This document shows positions 1-11,892 of a stretch of 64,000 nucleotides of DNA, piece by piece (position 1 is the stretch's first letter; each line of letters opens with the position of its first letter). The notes beneath the pieces are model-generated. The model was not told the origin of the DNA. It did no database searches and worked only from the letters and a program-made list of their open reading frames with translations. This DNA comes from Zygnema cylindricum. Taxonomy: Eukaryota > Streptophyta > Zygnematophyceae > Zygnematales > Zygnemataceae. Where the stretch lies: assembly GCA_037447655.1 (NCBI GenBank), contig JBBHKE010002628.1, positions 64,314 to 128,313 of the forward strand, read 5' to 3'. A program made the position numbers and the translations under genes.

Positions 1-110
1 GAGAGAAAGAGAAAGAGAGAGAGAGGGAGGGAAGGGAGGGAAGGAGGGAGGGAGAGAGAGAGAAAGAGAAAGAGAGCAAGAAAGTAAGAGAGAGAGGAGG
101 GAGAAAGATA
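1..110. repeat. GA-rich simple repeat
   Basis: Almost pure purine tract of GA, GAA and GGGA units at the window edge. No coding signal. Confidence 0.9.
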
Positions 111-268
111 TGGTAATATTGCTCCACATCTAGTTAATTAAGACTGAAGAAGCCTAACACGCTGAGCATCTCATATCCAACGAAAGAACCTAGTTCAACA
201 ACAGATATATATAAAGAATATTTCCCCAAACCTTACTTCCAAAATAGAGAACGGTTTTTGGCACTCAC

Positions 269-486
269 TTTCTTGACGCTTCGCTTCTGAACTTGCAAAG
301 AATTCCATCCATTCATCGGTTAATACCAGCTCTCCTTCATCCTCCACTTCCTCCTCCAGTGGCCCTTCCTCAAAGCCCGTGACAACGTCACCTCTATACT
401 CAAGGTTCTCCAATTGACCTTCCTCTGTTTCCCAATGGTGTCTCTCTCCTCCAAGAGGAAACTCCGAGGTTTCTCCCCCCATATAC
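269..486 (-). CDS. Probable internal exon of an unidentified acidic protein
   Basis: Read on the minus strand, this stretch is preceded by a CACAG acceptor (intron side at 487-490) and followed by a consensus GTGAGT donor (263-268). The 218 nt stay open in one frame and encode about 72 residues: an acidic stretch with E-E-E-V-E-D-E-G-E, then LTDEWMEFFASSEAKRQE. A conserved-looking aromatic and acidic motif next to consensus splice sites suggests a real exon. I do not recognise the family and found no partner exons. The rest of the gene may lie at lower coordinates outside the window (3' side) or within 500-2600 (5' side). It could still be a chance ORF. Confidence 0.4.
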
Positions 487-818
487 CTGTGTTTCTCAAA
501 TATTCATGTTAATGTTACATCAAATCCACCCTAAGAAACAGCAAACTAAAGTTCCTGAAAGTTAAGCTCCCATGATGCCCAGAAAAGTGAAAACAAAATT
601 TCAAAGAACAAACGGAATTTACAAGCAAAGAAAATGTCAACCATACTTGCTAAGAAAAGAGATGACACCTGACACAACCAGGCTTTAAACCATAAGTTTT
701 CCAACACGAAACACTGAATCCATAAACAACGCAATTTTGTTTCTGCAATGATTTATATCCAATTGAGTGTGTTGTCGATTTGCCAAAATCTTTTCGTTTC
801 ACTAGAGTTCAGATGCTA
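487..818. other. AT-rich stretch, nothing assigned
   Basis: I see no convincing gene here. If the exon at 269-486 is real, this is probably its upstream intron. Confidence 0.5.
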
Positions 819-1003
819 CACTGCCCAACGATTTTAGAGTTCATCACTCTAAATCCAGAGTGTTTTTGTGACACGATCATAAATAAGTGGCAATAACACT
901 GTTAAGTGGCTAGAATGAGCCAAGTGGAAAAACATGTAGTGTAGTTAATACTAATAAAGTCTCAACGCTAACAATTCCCCAGCTCTAATAGCCATGGGCG
1001 GGG
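819..1003. mobile_element. MITE, CACCG/TA family, degenerate copy
   Basis: The left end reads CACTGCCCAACGATTTTAGA. The right end, reverse-complemented, reads CCCCGCCCATGGCTATTAGA. The imperfect inverted repeat is flanked by TA on both sides, matching the sub-family found again at 46.3-46.5, 56.9 and 58.9 kb. Confidence 0.6.
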
Positions 1004-1079
1004 TAGCTTCCCATCGGATGATATCAAACACAAAACAGAAAAGGAAAGAGTACACAAAACGATTGTCCTTCAGAATTAC

Positions 1080-2590
1080 CCACAATATCGTAATCCATTC
1101 CATAATTAAACTCCTAATGCCTAATCCATTCCAACCTCAAATTCCTCATCCAATCCATACCTAAACTCATAATTCCTCATCCATTCCATACGGTACCTCC
1201 TGATTCCTAAACCAATCCAGACATAAACTCGTAACTCCTAATACATTCCAGACCCAAAATCCTAGTTCCTCATCCAGTCCAGACCGAAACTCCCAAATCC
1301 TAATCCATTCCTCACCTTTTCATAAATCTAATCGATTCCATACCAAATTCGTTGTTCCTAATCCATTTCGCACTTAAACTCCTAATTAATTCCTAATCCG
1401 TTCAAGTCTGAACTCCTCATAAATCCATTCCATACCTACACTCCAAAATCCTAATCCATCCTTCACCTTATCTCCTGAATCCTCATCCATTCCAGACCTA
1501 AACTCCTAGTCCCCATACTCAGAACTCCTAATTCCAGGGTTGAACTTCTAGTTCCTCATCCATTCCACAACTCAACTCCAAATATGTAACCCATTCCAGA
1601 CCTTAACTCCTAATTCCCAATCCATTTCATACCTAAATTCGTAATTCTTCATTCATTCCAAATCTAAACTCCTAATCCATTCCTAAACTCCTGATTTCTA
1701 ATACATTCCAATCCTAAGCTCCCGATTCCTCGACCATTCCATAACTAAACTCCTAGTTCCTAATCATTCCAGACCAAAATCCTAATTCCTAATCCATATC
1801 GGACCTGAAATTCTAACAACTATTCCATTTCATACCTAAACTCCTATTCCTAATTCCTACAATACCTTAACTCCTAATTCCTCATCCACACCTTACCTAA
1901 ACTCCTAATTTATAATTTATTCTATACCCAAACTCCTAATTCCAGACCCGAACTCCTATTTCCTCATGCCTTAACTCTTAATTCCTGATCCATTCCAAAC
2001 CTAAACTCCTACTTCCTGATCGATCCCAAATCTTACCTCCTAATTCCCCATCCATTCCACACCTACAATCCTAATACCTCATCCAATCAAGACATAAATT
2101 CCTAATTCCTAGTCCGTTCCAAACCTAAAATCCTAATTCCTCATTAATTCCAAACCTGCACTTCTAGTTCCTCTAAACTCCTAATTCTTAATCCATTCCA
2201 TAACTCTTGATTCCTTATCCGTTCCTCACCTAAAGTCCTAATTTGTAATCCATTCCATACTCAAAATAGTTCCAGACCTACTCTCCTACTTCCTAATTCA
2301 TTTTTACACCGAAACTTTGAAGTCCTAATCCAATCCAGACCTCAATTCTAATTTCCTCATCCATTCCGACCCAAATTCGTACTTCCTTACACCTAAACTC
2401 CAAATTCCTCATCCAATCCATACTTTAACATCCAATTCCTCCTCGTGCACTCCTTATCCAAACTCCTAATTCCTAATCCACTCCATACCCAAACTCCTAA
2501 TTTTTTATCCATTCCAGACCTAAACACCTCATCCGCCCCTTGCCTTCAATTCCTGCTTCCCAATCGATTCCATGCCCAGCCTTAACTCCT
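1080..2590. repeat. Degenerate ~30-bp tandem repeat
   Basis: About 1.5 kb of diverged repeats built from phrases such as CCTAATCCATTCC and ACCTAAACTCCTAATTCC. Units vary by substitutions and short indels, so the period is only roughly 28-32 bp. No long reading frame. It looks like an old minisatellite. Confidence 0.85.
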
Positions 2591-3598
2591 ACTGCACTGT
2601 TCCTTTCCATTTCCGAAGGCAGTTGTTCATAAAAACCCTAAAATCCTGAGAACCCTAAAAAATCTCAAACCTTTGAAAAAAAGAAAAAAAAATCGCTAGG
2701 GAGCTATGGCACGGAGGGAAGAGGAATACCTTGGGAAGAGAGGTCTTTGGGAGTCCTCAAAGTTCCGCAAATCCCGGGCATCCCTGGAAGGGGGAAACCG
2801 TCCTTCTAAAGAAGAGATACAGGGGTGGAGGGAAGATAAAGGACAGACAGCCGGGTGGAGGGAGGAGGACGAGGGGGAAGAGGAAGAGGGGGAGGAGGAG
2901 GAGGAGGGAGGATGAGAGTTCCAGGGAGAGGAGAAGTACGTAGGACAATGGTGGTGATGAAAAAACTGTTCAGGGAATTGCCACGTGGCATGAAAAGGAC
3001 AAAAGGATGGTTGGTACGGATGACATGGGGGGTATTGTTGGAGAAAGTGGGAATGGAATGGGGTGTGGGGAGGAGGAGGGAAGGAGGGATATGGAGGCCA
3101 TGGGGAAGCATGGAGAGAGGCATGTGATGGAGGAGGAGGAGAAGGAGAGGGAGGATGACGAGGGATGTTAAATAAGGCCCTGGAGGATAGATAGATCTGG
3201 GAGGACAGGGTGGAGGGGGGATAATGCAGTCTTTAGAGGACGGACGATAATGACGACGAGGAGGAATGAACGAGGATAAAGAGGGATTTATTGAGGGATA
3301 TAGACGTCGGCGCATGACATGATCGTGACAGTTGAGCCCGAGTAGTGGGAGTGCCATAGCAGCTAACGCGGTAGAAGGGCGTGGGAGGCGGCTGGCGGCT
3401 GTCCCGACCTGGCGGCTGATGAGTCCTGTACGCCCGCTCGCGGCGGAGCAAGTCGCAGCATCGCCCTTGGCATCCGTACTACTGGTGTCGAGTGGATGAT
3501 GGAAGGCGAGGCCGCCGAGAGGCTCCGGCGACGGCCTAGAACTACGCGCTGATCGCCACGCTATTTGTCGAGCTTCGGATTTCAGTACTCCCGTACAG
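2591..3598. other. Purine-rich non-coding region with AACCCTAA-like motifs
   Basis: Positions 2630-2690 contain several AACCCTAAAA-type motifs, which resemble plant telo-boxes. From 2700 to 3250 the top strand is GGA/GGGA-rich, then becomes GC-balanced. Open frames on both strands, including a 267-codon one on the minus strand, reflect the skewed composition. I could not assign a gene. Confidence 0.5.
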
Positions 3599-3600
3599 TA

Positions 3601-4083
3601 CACCGCCAATCGTTATTTGTAAGTTTTAGCGATAAAAATAATACGTGGTACGCTATTTAAAATTAAAATTTTGGAAAAGCATTCATTCTAATTGTTTGTT
3701 ATGGTAATTTGGATCTTTGAAAAATGGTCGCAAACATTTAATTAATATAGGTTCGTACAAAAATCTGACAAATCGTAACACAACCGTACATTCACACGGT
3801 CGAAACGCGGCTGTCGGACGAATATGTGCAGCGGGATTTTTACGACCTGGTTTTTTTTTCCTTTTAGAAAGCACATTTCACGCGTCCATGGTTATAAACT
3901 AATTTATTGTACTTTAACTTGGGAAGATGTGCGTCGGTCTGACAATGACCGTACACCAATGTTTAAGAGACAACGTCCTGAAAATAACCTCAAATAGAAT
4001 AAAGAAAATAGGATGAACTACACTAATGGGAGTAAAAAAAGGGATCGAATTAGCGTACACAACGCTAATAACGATTGGCGGTG
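3601..4083. mobile_element. MITE, CACCG family, TA target duplication
   Basis: The left end CACCGCCAATCGTTAT and the right end ATAACGATTGGCGGTG are perfect inverted repeats, extended by GCTAATAACG on the right. TA flanks both ends (3599-3600 and 4084-4085). Length is 483 bp, with no transposase frame. The TA duplication is what Tc1/mariner-like and Stowaway elements produce, but the TIR sequence is not one I recognise. Confidence 0.8.
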
Positions 4084-4273
4084 TACAGTACAGGACCGTA
4101 AAGCATGGGTTTTCGAGCAAGCCTCCGTACATTTGTGGCACATTCGGCACTCCTTCGGCACCCCGCGACACCCTTCGGCCCCTCGCGGGATCGGGTATGT
4201 GAATAGGGCTCATATGTTACCGTACAGTACTCGATGTCGGGCAGCTGGGCCTCCAGACGTGGACGCCTAGCAG

Positions 4274-4729
4274 GGGTCGCAAACGGTCAACCGAAACCAT
4301 GACCGACGGTTAACCGACCGCCCGAGTCGGATCCGGAACGGATTCGGATGCCAAATTTGGGGGGCCGGGCGGATTCGGGCGGTTGATTCACAGGAAAAAA
4401 AAAAGTCGGTAACGGTCAAGGAAGAAAAAAACCTAAAAAATCGAAAATTTTGTACTGCCCATGCAATCCAACATTATTGTACATTGTACTTTTGTTATCG
4501 TGGAAGGTATACGGGAGATGTACCACTAATTTTGTACTTATTCGGGTACGGGCGGGTACGGTTATTCGCGAGAAATTGAGTTTCGGTTAACTTTTATTTT
4601 CGTAAACGCGTTTCGGGTAACAGTTAACAATTTAGGAGCGTGACATAACTCGGTCGGCGTCGGTTACTCAGATATTGAAAAAAAAAAACGGTCGGTCTCG
4701 GTTATCTAAAATTTTGACTTTTGCGACCT
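4274..4729. mobile_element. MITE with GGTCGCAAA terminal inverted repeats, copy A
   Basis: Starts GGTCGCAAACGGTCAACCG and ends CTTTTGCGACCT. The interior is rich in CGGTTAACGGT-like palindromic phrases. Two further copies lie at 12882-21146 (inverted and interrupted) and 21156-22477. There is no coding sequence. The empty interior sequence around 4440-4510 also shows what the retrotransposon insertion site in copy B looked like before insertion. Confidence 0.75.
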
Positions 4730-4740
4730 CTGACACCTAA

Positions 4741-5138
4741 TGTTGGGTATCGAGGACCTATTGCCGATATTCAATATATCGAATTTCAAGTACCCGATAA
4801 TCGATGTATCGCTTCAATATATCGAGAAACTAAATATCGCTCTATTTTTGCAATATATACAAATATTTTTTATTATTATTTTTCAATTTTTTTGAACCCA
4901 CCCACCACCCAGTTTACAGCGCATTTGGGGTGCTATTCCGTCGATTTTCAGTACGATTTTCCGTACAAATTTTCGTACGATTTTCCATATTAGATCTGTA
5001 CGAACACCCACTTTTTACCGAATATACCGCGATAATTTATGGTGGTCCCGGTACGATATATCGAGAACCCTGACCGATCGATATTCGATATATCGAATAT
5101 CGAAATTATCGCGATATGATTTCACCCGATACCCAACA
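4741..5138. mobile_element. MITE with TGTTGGGTATCG inverted ends
   Basis: Left end TGTTGGGTATCG, right end CGATACCCAACA. The interior carries dense ATCGATAT/TATATCG palindromes and could fold extensively. A truncated relative lies at 21421-21619. No ORF of its own. Confidence 0.75.
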
Positions 5139-5905
5139 CTATGTACAACGCTCACACTAATATGCCCTTGCTGTTCTGGCCCAAAATTATAAATTACTGT
5201 AGTGTTATTAACATTAAAAGATAATATGTAAAGCTTTCGTTCAATGTTAACCACTTTAGTGACTTTACATTATGTTCGTAAAAAATAGCGTTATGTACCA
5301 CAAGTTTGATTCGTACAAAATGTCCACGTGACATTTCATTTCTACAACGCTAAGTGCGTTTCGCATGCAAATTAGCTTTCAATACCCGTTAGAAGCCTTA
5401 AAAGAACAGGAACATTATTGGATAGAAAGCATAAAATACTGTAAAAATTGTAAATATAATGTTAAATTTTACTCCTCCAATTTATATGTTTCGTACGATT
5501 TCCAAATCCCACAATACCTTATCGCGGCGAATGCCGCCAAAGTAGTACACTTGCACTTAAATAGTGTTTATCCTAGCTCATCATAAACAGGAGAAGACTT
5601 TATTTCCAAAAAATCGATGGTAAGACCATCAAAGTACAAAACAACATTGAACTGAATAGAGTTGATGACCATCAAAGGTAAAAGACCAAATCCTAAAGGA
5701 CTAAAAACAAAACAAAGGTTGTTTAGAAGCCTAAAGAAGAAAGCAAGTACAACTAAAGAAAAAACAAAAACCAAGTCGTTCAAACTTGATAAACTACCCT
5801 ATAAATTGAAGCCTCGGACTATGCCACACTTACGGTCAAAACTACAAATGTCGTCTCTATGCGCCGGGTGGCGGGGGGTTAAGTCTCGTAATCCTCCACC
5901 ATCAT
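5139..5905. other. AT-rich region, nothing assigned
   Basis: Contains scattered AACGCTAA-type phrases like the internal parts of the CACCG MITEs, so it may be decayed transposon sequence. No gene seen. Confidence 0.4.
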
Positions 5906-7314
5906 TCACCACCGTACTCTATCAGATAAGAGCCGAAGCTTGGGAACGCTAAAAGGCTGCACAAATACATTGGGGATAGAAAGTCGACAAAGATTTGGAT
6001 AAGGGTTGTCAAGTTCTCTAACTTCAAGAGATTGTCGAGCACAGTTACGCAAAAAATTGTCGAAGGAAGAGTCTAAGGTCTTAAAGATCTCCAACGCACG
6101 TGGTACGAAACTATCAGTTGGGTCTCGGAGCGAGTAGACACGTTCTTCGGAGGTCGTTGCATCTCGAGGCGTAACACTAGTATATAATGCTGCGCTTGAG
6201 GAGACATGAGATCCTATGGGGCATGTGAGGACTAGGTCACCCAATGTTCTAATGGCTCCATGTAAAAACAAAAGATCTGCACTAGGGTCGCGTGTACCCC
6301 TAGATTGAGAACGGGGGGGTAGTATATGCGCCAACTCTGGTTTGATTATGTATCCTACTTCACACCCCACGGTAGGGATGGTATCATGTACCGTGCCGTG
6401 TGTTGTTGATCGCTCCCCACTTAGTGAGTAACCAAGCAAATGGACCCCTTGCTCATGAATAAGTTGACCAAAAATGCAACAGGGCTCGCGTGAAGGCGAA
6501 GGGTGTGGCAAGCCAAGTAGAAAGCGAAGCCCAACATAAAAGCGAGGAGAAGATATCCAGAGTGAAATGAAAATTGGTGCCGCATCAAGCCAAGCTCCAA
6601 CCTCATGCCCTAAATAAGAACGGAGTCGTTCGCGCGGTTCAACCGTAGGGAGCGCCTCAAGTAGGTTCTTCAATTCGACGGAGGCTACACCGCGAGTCGT
6701 AATTAGTGTCAAAGTTTAAATAGCGTATAAAAAAATTAGTGTTGTTGATTCTAATTCAATGCGAGAGAAGTGGCAGATTATGGTCCACGACTTTAAATAG
6801 CGTTGTTAATTTTATTTCAAAAATCATGTATACTAATTGCGGAAAAAAATTAAAATTTTAAGAACCCGAATTAGTGACTTTGACACTAATAACGATGCGC
6901 GGTGTACCTTATTGACGATATGTTGCTGCACCAATCATTTGTGACTTACGTTGATGAGGGAAGGGAACTCGAGGCCTTCAACATGAAACTGGTAAAAGCG
7001 CTCGAGAGGACTATAACGTATGCGAAAATGACAATAAGCCCTCGTGGACAAGAGGTACCCTCCTTGACGCAAACCGAGACTCCCGCAAGAGACTGGTGAA
7101 TAAGCTTGTCTACGAGCGAGTAGTATTTACGAGCGATCAAAGATACCATGCCAACAAGTTGATGTAAAATCCTAAAGTGGTGGTCATCAAATTCGAAAAG
7201 GCATGAAATGAAAAAGGAGTAGGGAGGTAAAGGGGCGCCAAGTACAATGGACTTTGGGCAAAACATCGAGTAAAGATAACCAACGCCACAACATAAACGT
7301 GAGTAAATCGACAC
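5906..7314 (-). pseudogene. Transposon ORF fragment, reverse-transcriptase-associated C-terminal region, split by a MITE
   Basis: Minus-strand frames at 7314-6946 and 6686-5906 appear to be two halves of one coding region interrupted by the MITE at 6688-6904. The second half contains RLRSYLGHEVGAWLD, then SPRFYVGLRFLLGLPHP, a single cysteine pair (EPCC), and THGTVHDTI. A D-LL...D-LVL arrangement follows. This order (RLGLP, small zinc-like cluster, H-D, PD-(D/E)XK-like acidic pair) recalls the C-terminal part of some non-LTR retrotransposon polyproteins and is recognised by memory only. An in-frame stop lies near the MITE edge. No RT catalytic core was found, so this is a fragment. Confidence 0.45.
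6688..6904. mobile_element. MITE, CACCG family, 217 bp
   Basis: Left end CACCGCGAGTCGTAATTAG, right end CTAATAACGATGCGCGGTG. TA flanks at 6686-6687 and 6905-6906. The same length as the copy at 59757-59973, so these two probably belong to one sub-family. It sits inside the transposon ORF fragment. Confidence 0.85.
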
Positions 7315-8269
7315 ACAAATTGGCGTTAAGTGCCAAAACTATCTATCTTTTTTTTTTACACAAATACGCAAAATAACGTTATCAACATTAAATTAACTCT
7401 ACTCTATTTTTTAACACCAATCATTTCACCACTTATCGTTATAAATGTTAGAAAATAAATAGTGTACAATAGATGTACAAAAATAAAAGAACGAAAAAAA
7501 TACGAAGGAACCATCACCCGGAGGGGGGTAGGGGGGAGTGGAGGGGCTTTTGATTTTTTTTATACAAATCAGGGTACGAAGGTGTAAAAAACATAAACCA
7601 GCCAAAAAAAAAAAAAATCGAGAGAAACTAGACTGGAAACCAACCCAGAGCTACCATTAGGAAAAATATTCCCTAAAAAACCCCAAACCAGCCCAGAAAA
7701 AACTGCCTGTAAAGAAGAACCAGAATAAAGAGGTACGGAGAGCATGACGGGAAGAGGAGGGAGGGGGAGAGAGAGGGGAAGCAAGACGGACCAACAACCA
7801 ATAAGAATCCAATTCAAGAGGCATAGGGCTTTACATGAGGAAGCTGGAGGGCCCCTGATTTTGCATACCTCCCCCTCCTCCCACCCCCCCCCCCGGGCCT
7901 GCACATAGGTCAACTGGCTGCTCAAGTCGCTGGAGGAGGCGGGCAGGGAGGGGGCGGAGAGAGGTTGGGGGTTTTGCTGAGTGGTAGGAGCCAAAACCAC
8001 CATGTCCTGGAAGAGAAATGATAGCGCAGGGGAGAGAGAGGGATAGTGGGTGAGAAGAGAGGGAGGAAGGGGAGGGAGAGGGGGGAAAGAGGCAGGGATA
8101 AAGAGGGAGGGGGGAGGGAAAGGGAGGAAGGGAGGAAGGGAACGAGAGGCAGAAAGGGAGAGAGTGAGGGGGAGGGAGGGAGGGAGGGAGAGAGAGGAAT
8201 GGGAGAGAGAGGTAGAGGAAAGAAGGAGGGATGGAGGGATGGAGGGAGGGAGGATTTTTCTCCCTTCCA

Positions 8270-9540
8270 AACTTCCTCTCCCTACCTTTCCTCTTCCCTT
8301 GTCCACGTTTTCCTCTCCTCTGTCCCAGTCTTTCCTCTTCTTTTACCCTTTCATCTATTCCCTCTCATCCCTTCCCCCCCTCCCGATTTTCCCTTTCCTC
8401 TCTCCCAAACTTTTCATTTCAAACTCCCAAGCATAACTCTTTCCTCTCCCAAACATTCTTCTCCTCTCTCCAACCTTTTGTGTCCTCACCTTTTCCTAGA
8501 AACCTCTCTCCCTAATTTTTCGCTACTCACTCCTAAACTTACCTCTTCTCCTCCCTATCTTTCCTCTTTCCTCTCCCAAACTATACTCTCCTCTCTTTGA
8601 AACTGTCTTGTTCTCTCTCCTGATGTTTCGTCCGCCAAATCCCTCTTCTCCTAAATTCATGTCTTTCCACCTTTCCCTCCCAATCTATCCTAAATGCTCT
8701 CCCAAACTTTCTTTCCTCTCTCTAAATCATCCCTCTTCTCTCGCTCAAAATCAAACTTTCCTTTCCTCTCTCCAAATTTTTCTTGTCGCCCCTCCCAATA
8801 TTTCTTCTCCTACATCCCAATATTTCCACTTCCCTCTCCCAAAATTCCTATCCTCTCCCACCATCTTTGCTGTCCCCTCGAAATCTTTTCTCTTTTCTCC
8901 CAAACATTTTTCTCCTTTCTTCCAACTTTTCTCCCCCCTCTTCCTTCTCCCTGACTATCCTATAGTTTCTCCTAAATTTCTTCTCCTCTCCCCCAACATT
9001 TTCACTCCTCGCTCCAAATCTTTCCTCCTCGCTGTTAACTTCCTTTGGTCCTTCCCAGTCTTTCCTCTTGTCTCGCCCAAACTTTTTCTTCCTCTCTACT
9101 AATCTTTCCTGCCAACTCTCCCAATCTTTCCTCTTGGCTTCCCCAAACTCTCCTTTCCTCACTTCTAATCTTTCCTCTTTTTTCTCCCAAATTTTCACAT
9201 TTCCTCTCCGTCTTGTCCCTTCTCCCAATTCTCCAACTCTCCTCTCCCAAACTTTCCTCTACACTCAGCCAACCTTCCTCTCATCTCTCCCCTATTTCAT
9301 ATTCTCTCTCGCAATCTTTCCTCTCCTCTCCCTCCCTTTTCATTTCTCTCTCCAACTCCCTGCCTCCCTTCCCTCCCTCTTTCCCATTCTCTCTCCCAAA
9401 CTTCCCTCTCCCCTCTCCCACGCATTCAAATGTTCTCTCCCAAACAATCTCCTCCTCTCTCCCACTGTTTCCTTTTCAAATTTTCTCTCCTTCAGTTCTC
9501 TCTCCCAAACCTCCCTCCGTCCTGTCCCCCAACCCTTCTC
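8270..9540. repeat. CT-rich degenerate minisatellite in the duplicate's last intron
   Basis: Repeated phrases such as CTCTCCCAAACTTTCCTC with a spacing of roughly 25-35 bp. It fills the intron between the exons at 9547-9636 and 8006. Many open frames here are compositional artefacts. Confidence 0.85.
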
Positions 9541-9639
9541 TCTCACCTTTGGAAACAGCATGCCTATGAGGCGGCCCGGGCGGTCCGACACACTGGCCAA
9601 TAGGAGCGTATGAGAAGGCAGCTTGATCATGGCACACTG

Positions 9640-10240
9640 CAGGGGTGGAGGGAGAGAGGCTCAGAGGAGAAGGAAGGGGAAGGAAGAGAAAAAGGAGGGG
9701 AAGCTAAGGGAGAAGGCAGAGGCAACGGAAGGGGGAGGGGGAGAGGGAAGGGGAAGGAGAGGGAGGAGAGGGAGAGGGAGCAAGAGAAGGAGAGGGAGAA
9801 AGAGGCAGAGGCAGAGGCAGAGGCAGAGGGAGCGGGAGCGGGAGCGGGAGCAGGAGAGGGAGAGGGAGAGGGAGAGGGAGAGGGAGAGGGAGAGGGAGAG
9901 GGAGAGGGAGAGGGAGAGGGAGAGGGAGAGGGAGAGGGAGAGGGAGAGGGAGAGGGAGAGGTAGAGGGAGAGGGAGAGGGAGAAGGAGAGGGAGAGGGGA
10001 GAGGAGAGGGAGAGGGAGAGAGGGAGAGGGAGAGGGAGAGGGAGAGGGAGAGGGAGAGGAGAGAAGGAGAGGGAGAGGGAGAGGGAGAGGGAGAGGGAGA
10101 GGGAGAGGGAGAGGGAGAGGGAGAGGGAGAGGGAGAGGGAGAGGGAGGAGGGAGAGGGATAGAGATCGAGGGAGAGGGAGAGGGAGAGGGAGAGAGGGCG
10201 AGGGAGAGGAAGAGGGAGATTGAGAGGGAGGGGAGAGAGA
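9640..10240. repeat. (GAGGGA)n expansion in intron
   Basis: Long, almost pure hexamer repeat between the exons at 9636 and 10320. The equivalent tract in the other copy (26010-26375) is about 200 bp shorter. Glu-Gly and Arg-Glu frames here are artefacts. Confidence 0.95.
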
Positions 10241-11489
10241 AGAGAGTTTGGACACGCTTGCAAAACACAAAGAAAATCAATGCAAGAGAGTGAAGGCCTG
10301 GAAGAGGGGAGGCTCTGACCAGTTTTTTTTCGGCCATTTGTTTGAGAAAGAGGTGGTCTGAGAGAAGCCGGAACACTAGGAGCTCCGCTTTGCCTTGAAA
10401 GTCCTTCGAGGATGCACCAGAAACGGTTTTAATAATAGAAGGAATGATTATAATGAGGGACAGTGAAAGACAAAGTGAAAATGAAAGGGAAAGAGGAAAA
10501 CAAGGATCAGAATCATAATAAAGATAAGTCTAAAAATTAGAAATAACAGGAAGTAGGTTTGATTGACAGGAAAAGGGCAAGCGAATAGGGTAGAACCAAG
10601 AACAATGATCCTCTGCTTTTGCCTTCTCCTTTGTTTAACACATTTTGACTCAGGTGACCATGCATGTGTGTTTTCTAAAAAAAATTATGAAATCGTGAGA
10701 AAGAAGTTGCATGACTCTTTTTTCCCTGTTCTTTTTCGTTTGCGTGTTTTCTTTTTGATGTTGGCTGTTCAACAAAAAAGTTCATTTTCCCAGAAGAAAA
10801 GTTTATACTCTGATTGTTCAATACCACAAATGCACCATAAATAATGCGGGTCACCGTCATCCACTTCCATTCTTGTCAATCATACAAATGCAATTTTTTT
10901 ATAAAATCCAAAGATTATTGAGAATATTCTGACGACATTCTGTCAAGTTCCGCGATCTCAAAATTGAAAGACCAAAAAAACAATCCATGAATAGCAAAAT
11001 GGTCAAAGCTATGGGTAACAAATTTGACCTCAACCGTTCATTCGCCTCTTTTACTGTTGAATACAAAAAATGAGTTAGAGTAAATTCTTGTTTGAGTTAA
11101 ACCATAAACAGAAATTATTGTTAGCAAAAACTGTTGATTCTCGCATACGAAGTGTGGGCTTATGTCTCCATAGAGTCCACTCCAGGTCACTCTCTTTAAA
11201 GTGAAATATGTGCCTCTAGTTCGTAATGTCAGTCTGTCCTACACTATTCGAAAACCGAGAGACATAACGAAACTGGAGTAACCCTTCCTCTCTCCCAAGG
11301 TGAGGAGAGACGGCAAAGATGAAGGAGCACAAGATGGGTAGCACAGGAGAGGGGAGCACAGAGCCTTAGGGGTGCAAGGATAGAGCGAGACTGACTTGCT
11401 GTTCATGTAGTCCTGGGCTATGAGGCGCACAATCTGCATGTTGCAAGGCCAGTCCTTGGCCAGACTGCACCCCCCCCAGAGGTGTGGAC

Positions 11490-11892
11490 TTGTGTGAGGG
11501 AGAGGGAGAGGGAGAGGGAGAGGGAGAGGGAGAGGGGGGGGGGGGGGGGGGGAGGGAGGGAGGGCGAGAGGGCGGGGGGGAGGGAGGGAGGGACGGAAGG
11601 GAAGAGAGGGGAGGAAGAGTAGCCAAGGAGAGAGAAAGAGAGAGGGGAGCGGGAAGAGGGGAGAGGGGAGAGGGGAGAGGCGAGAGGAGAGGGAAGAGGA
11701 GAGAGGAGAGGGGAGAGGGAGAGAAAAAGGGAGAGGGAGAGGGAAAAGAGAGAGAGGGAGAGAGAGAGTGAGGGAAGAAGAGGGGGGGAGAGAGAAAGGG
11801 AGAGGGAGAGGGAAAAAAGAGAGGGAGAGAGAGAAGAGATATAGGGAGAGAGAGAGAGAGAGGGAGAGGGCGAGAGAAAGAGAGAGGAAATC
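11490..11892. repeat. GA-rich intronic repeat with a long G run
   Basis: GAGGGA units followed by an uninterrupted G run and irregular GA sequence, between the exons at 11464 and 11897. It appears identical in the right copy at 27601-28003. Confidence 0.9.

Noticed and set aside
2806-3609. Minus-strand 267-codon frame
   Set aside because: Pro/Ser/Leu-rich because of the purine-rich top strand. Overlapping open frames on the other strand, no motifs or splice support.
8046-9613. Ser/Pro/Phe-rich plus-strand frames in the CT-rich region, and their counterparts at 24.4-25.98 kb
   Set aside because: They lie in an intron of the minus-strand MED25 copies and follow the repeat composition.
9610-10376. 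Open frames of 180-250 codons rich in Glu-Gly, Arg-Glu, Ser-Pro or Leu-Ser
   Set aside because: They come from the GAGGGA hexamer repeat, are open in most frames on both strands, and lie in a MED25-copy intron.
10563-10844. A 93-codon plus-strand frame identical in both duplicate copies (26674-26955)
   Set aside because: Identity comes from the duplication itself. It lies antisense in a MED25 intron with no motif.
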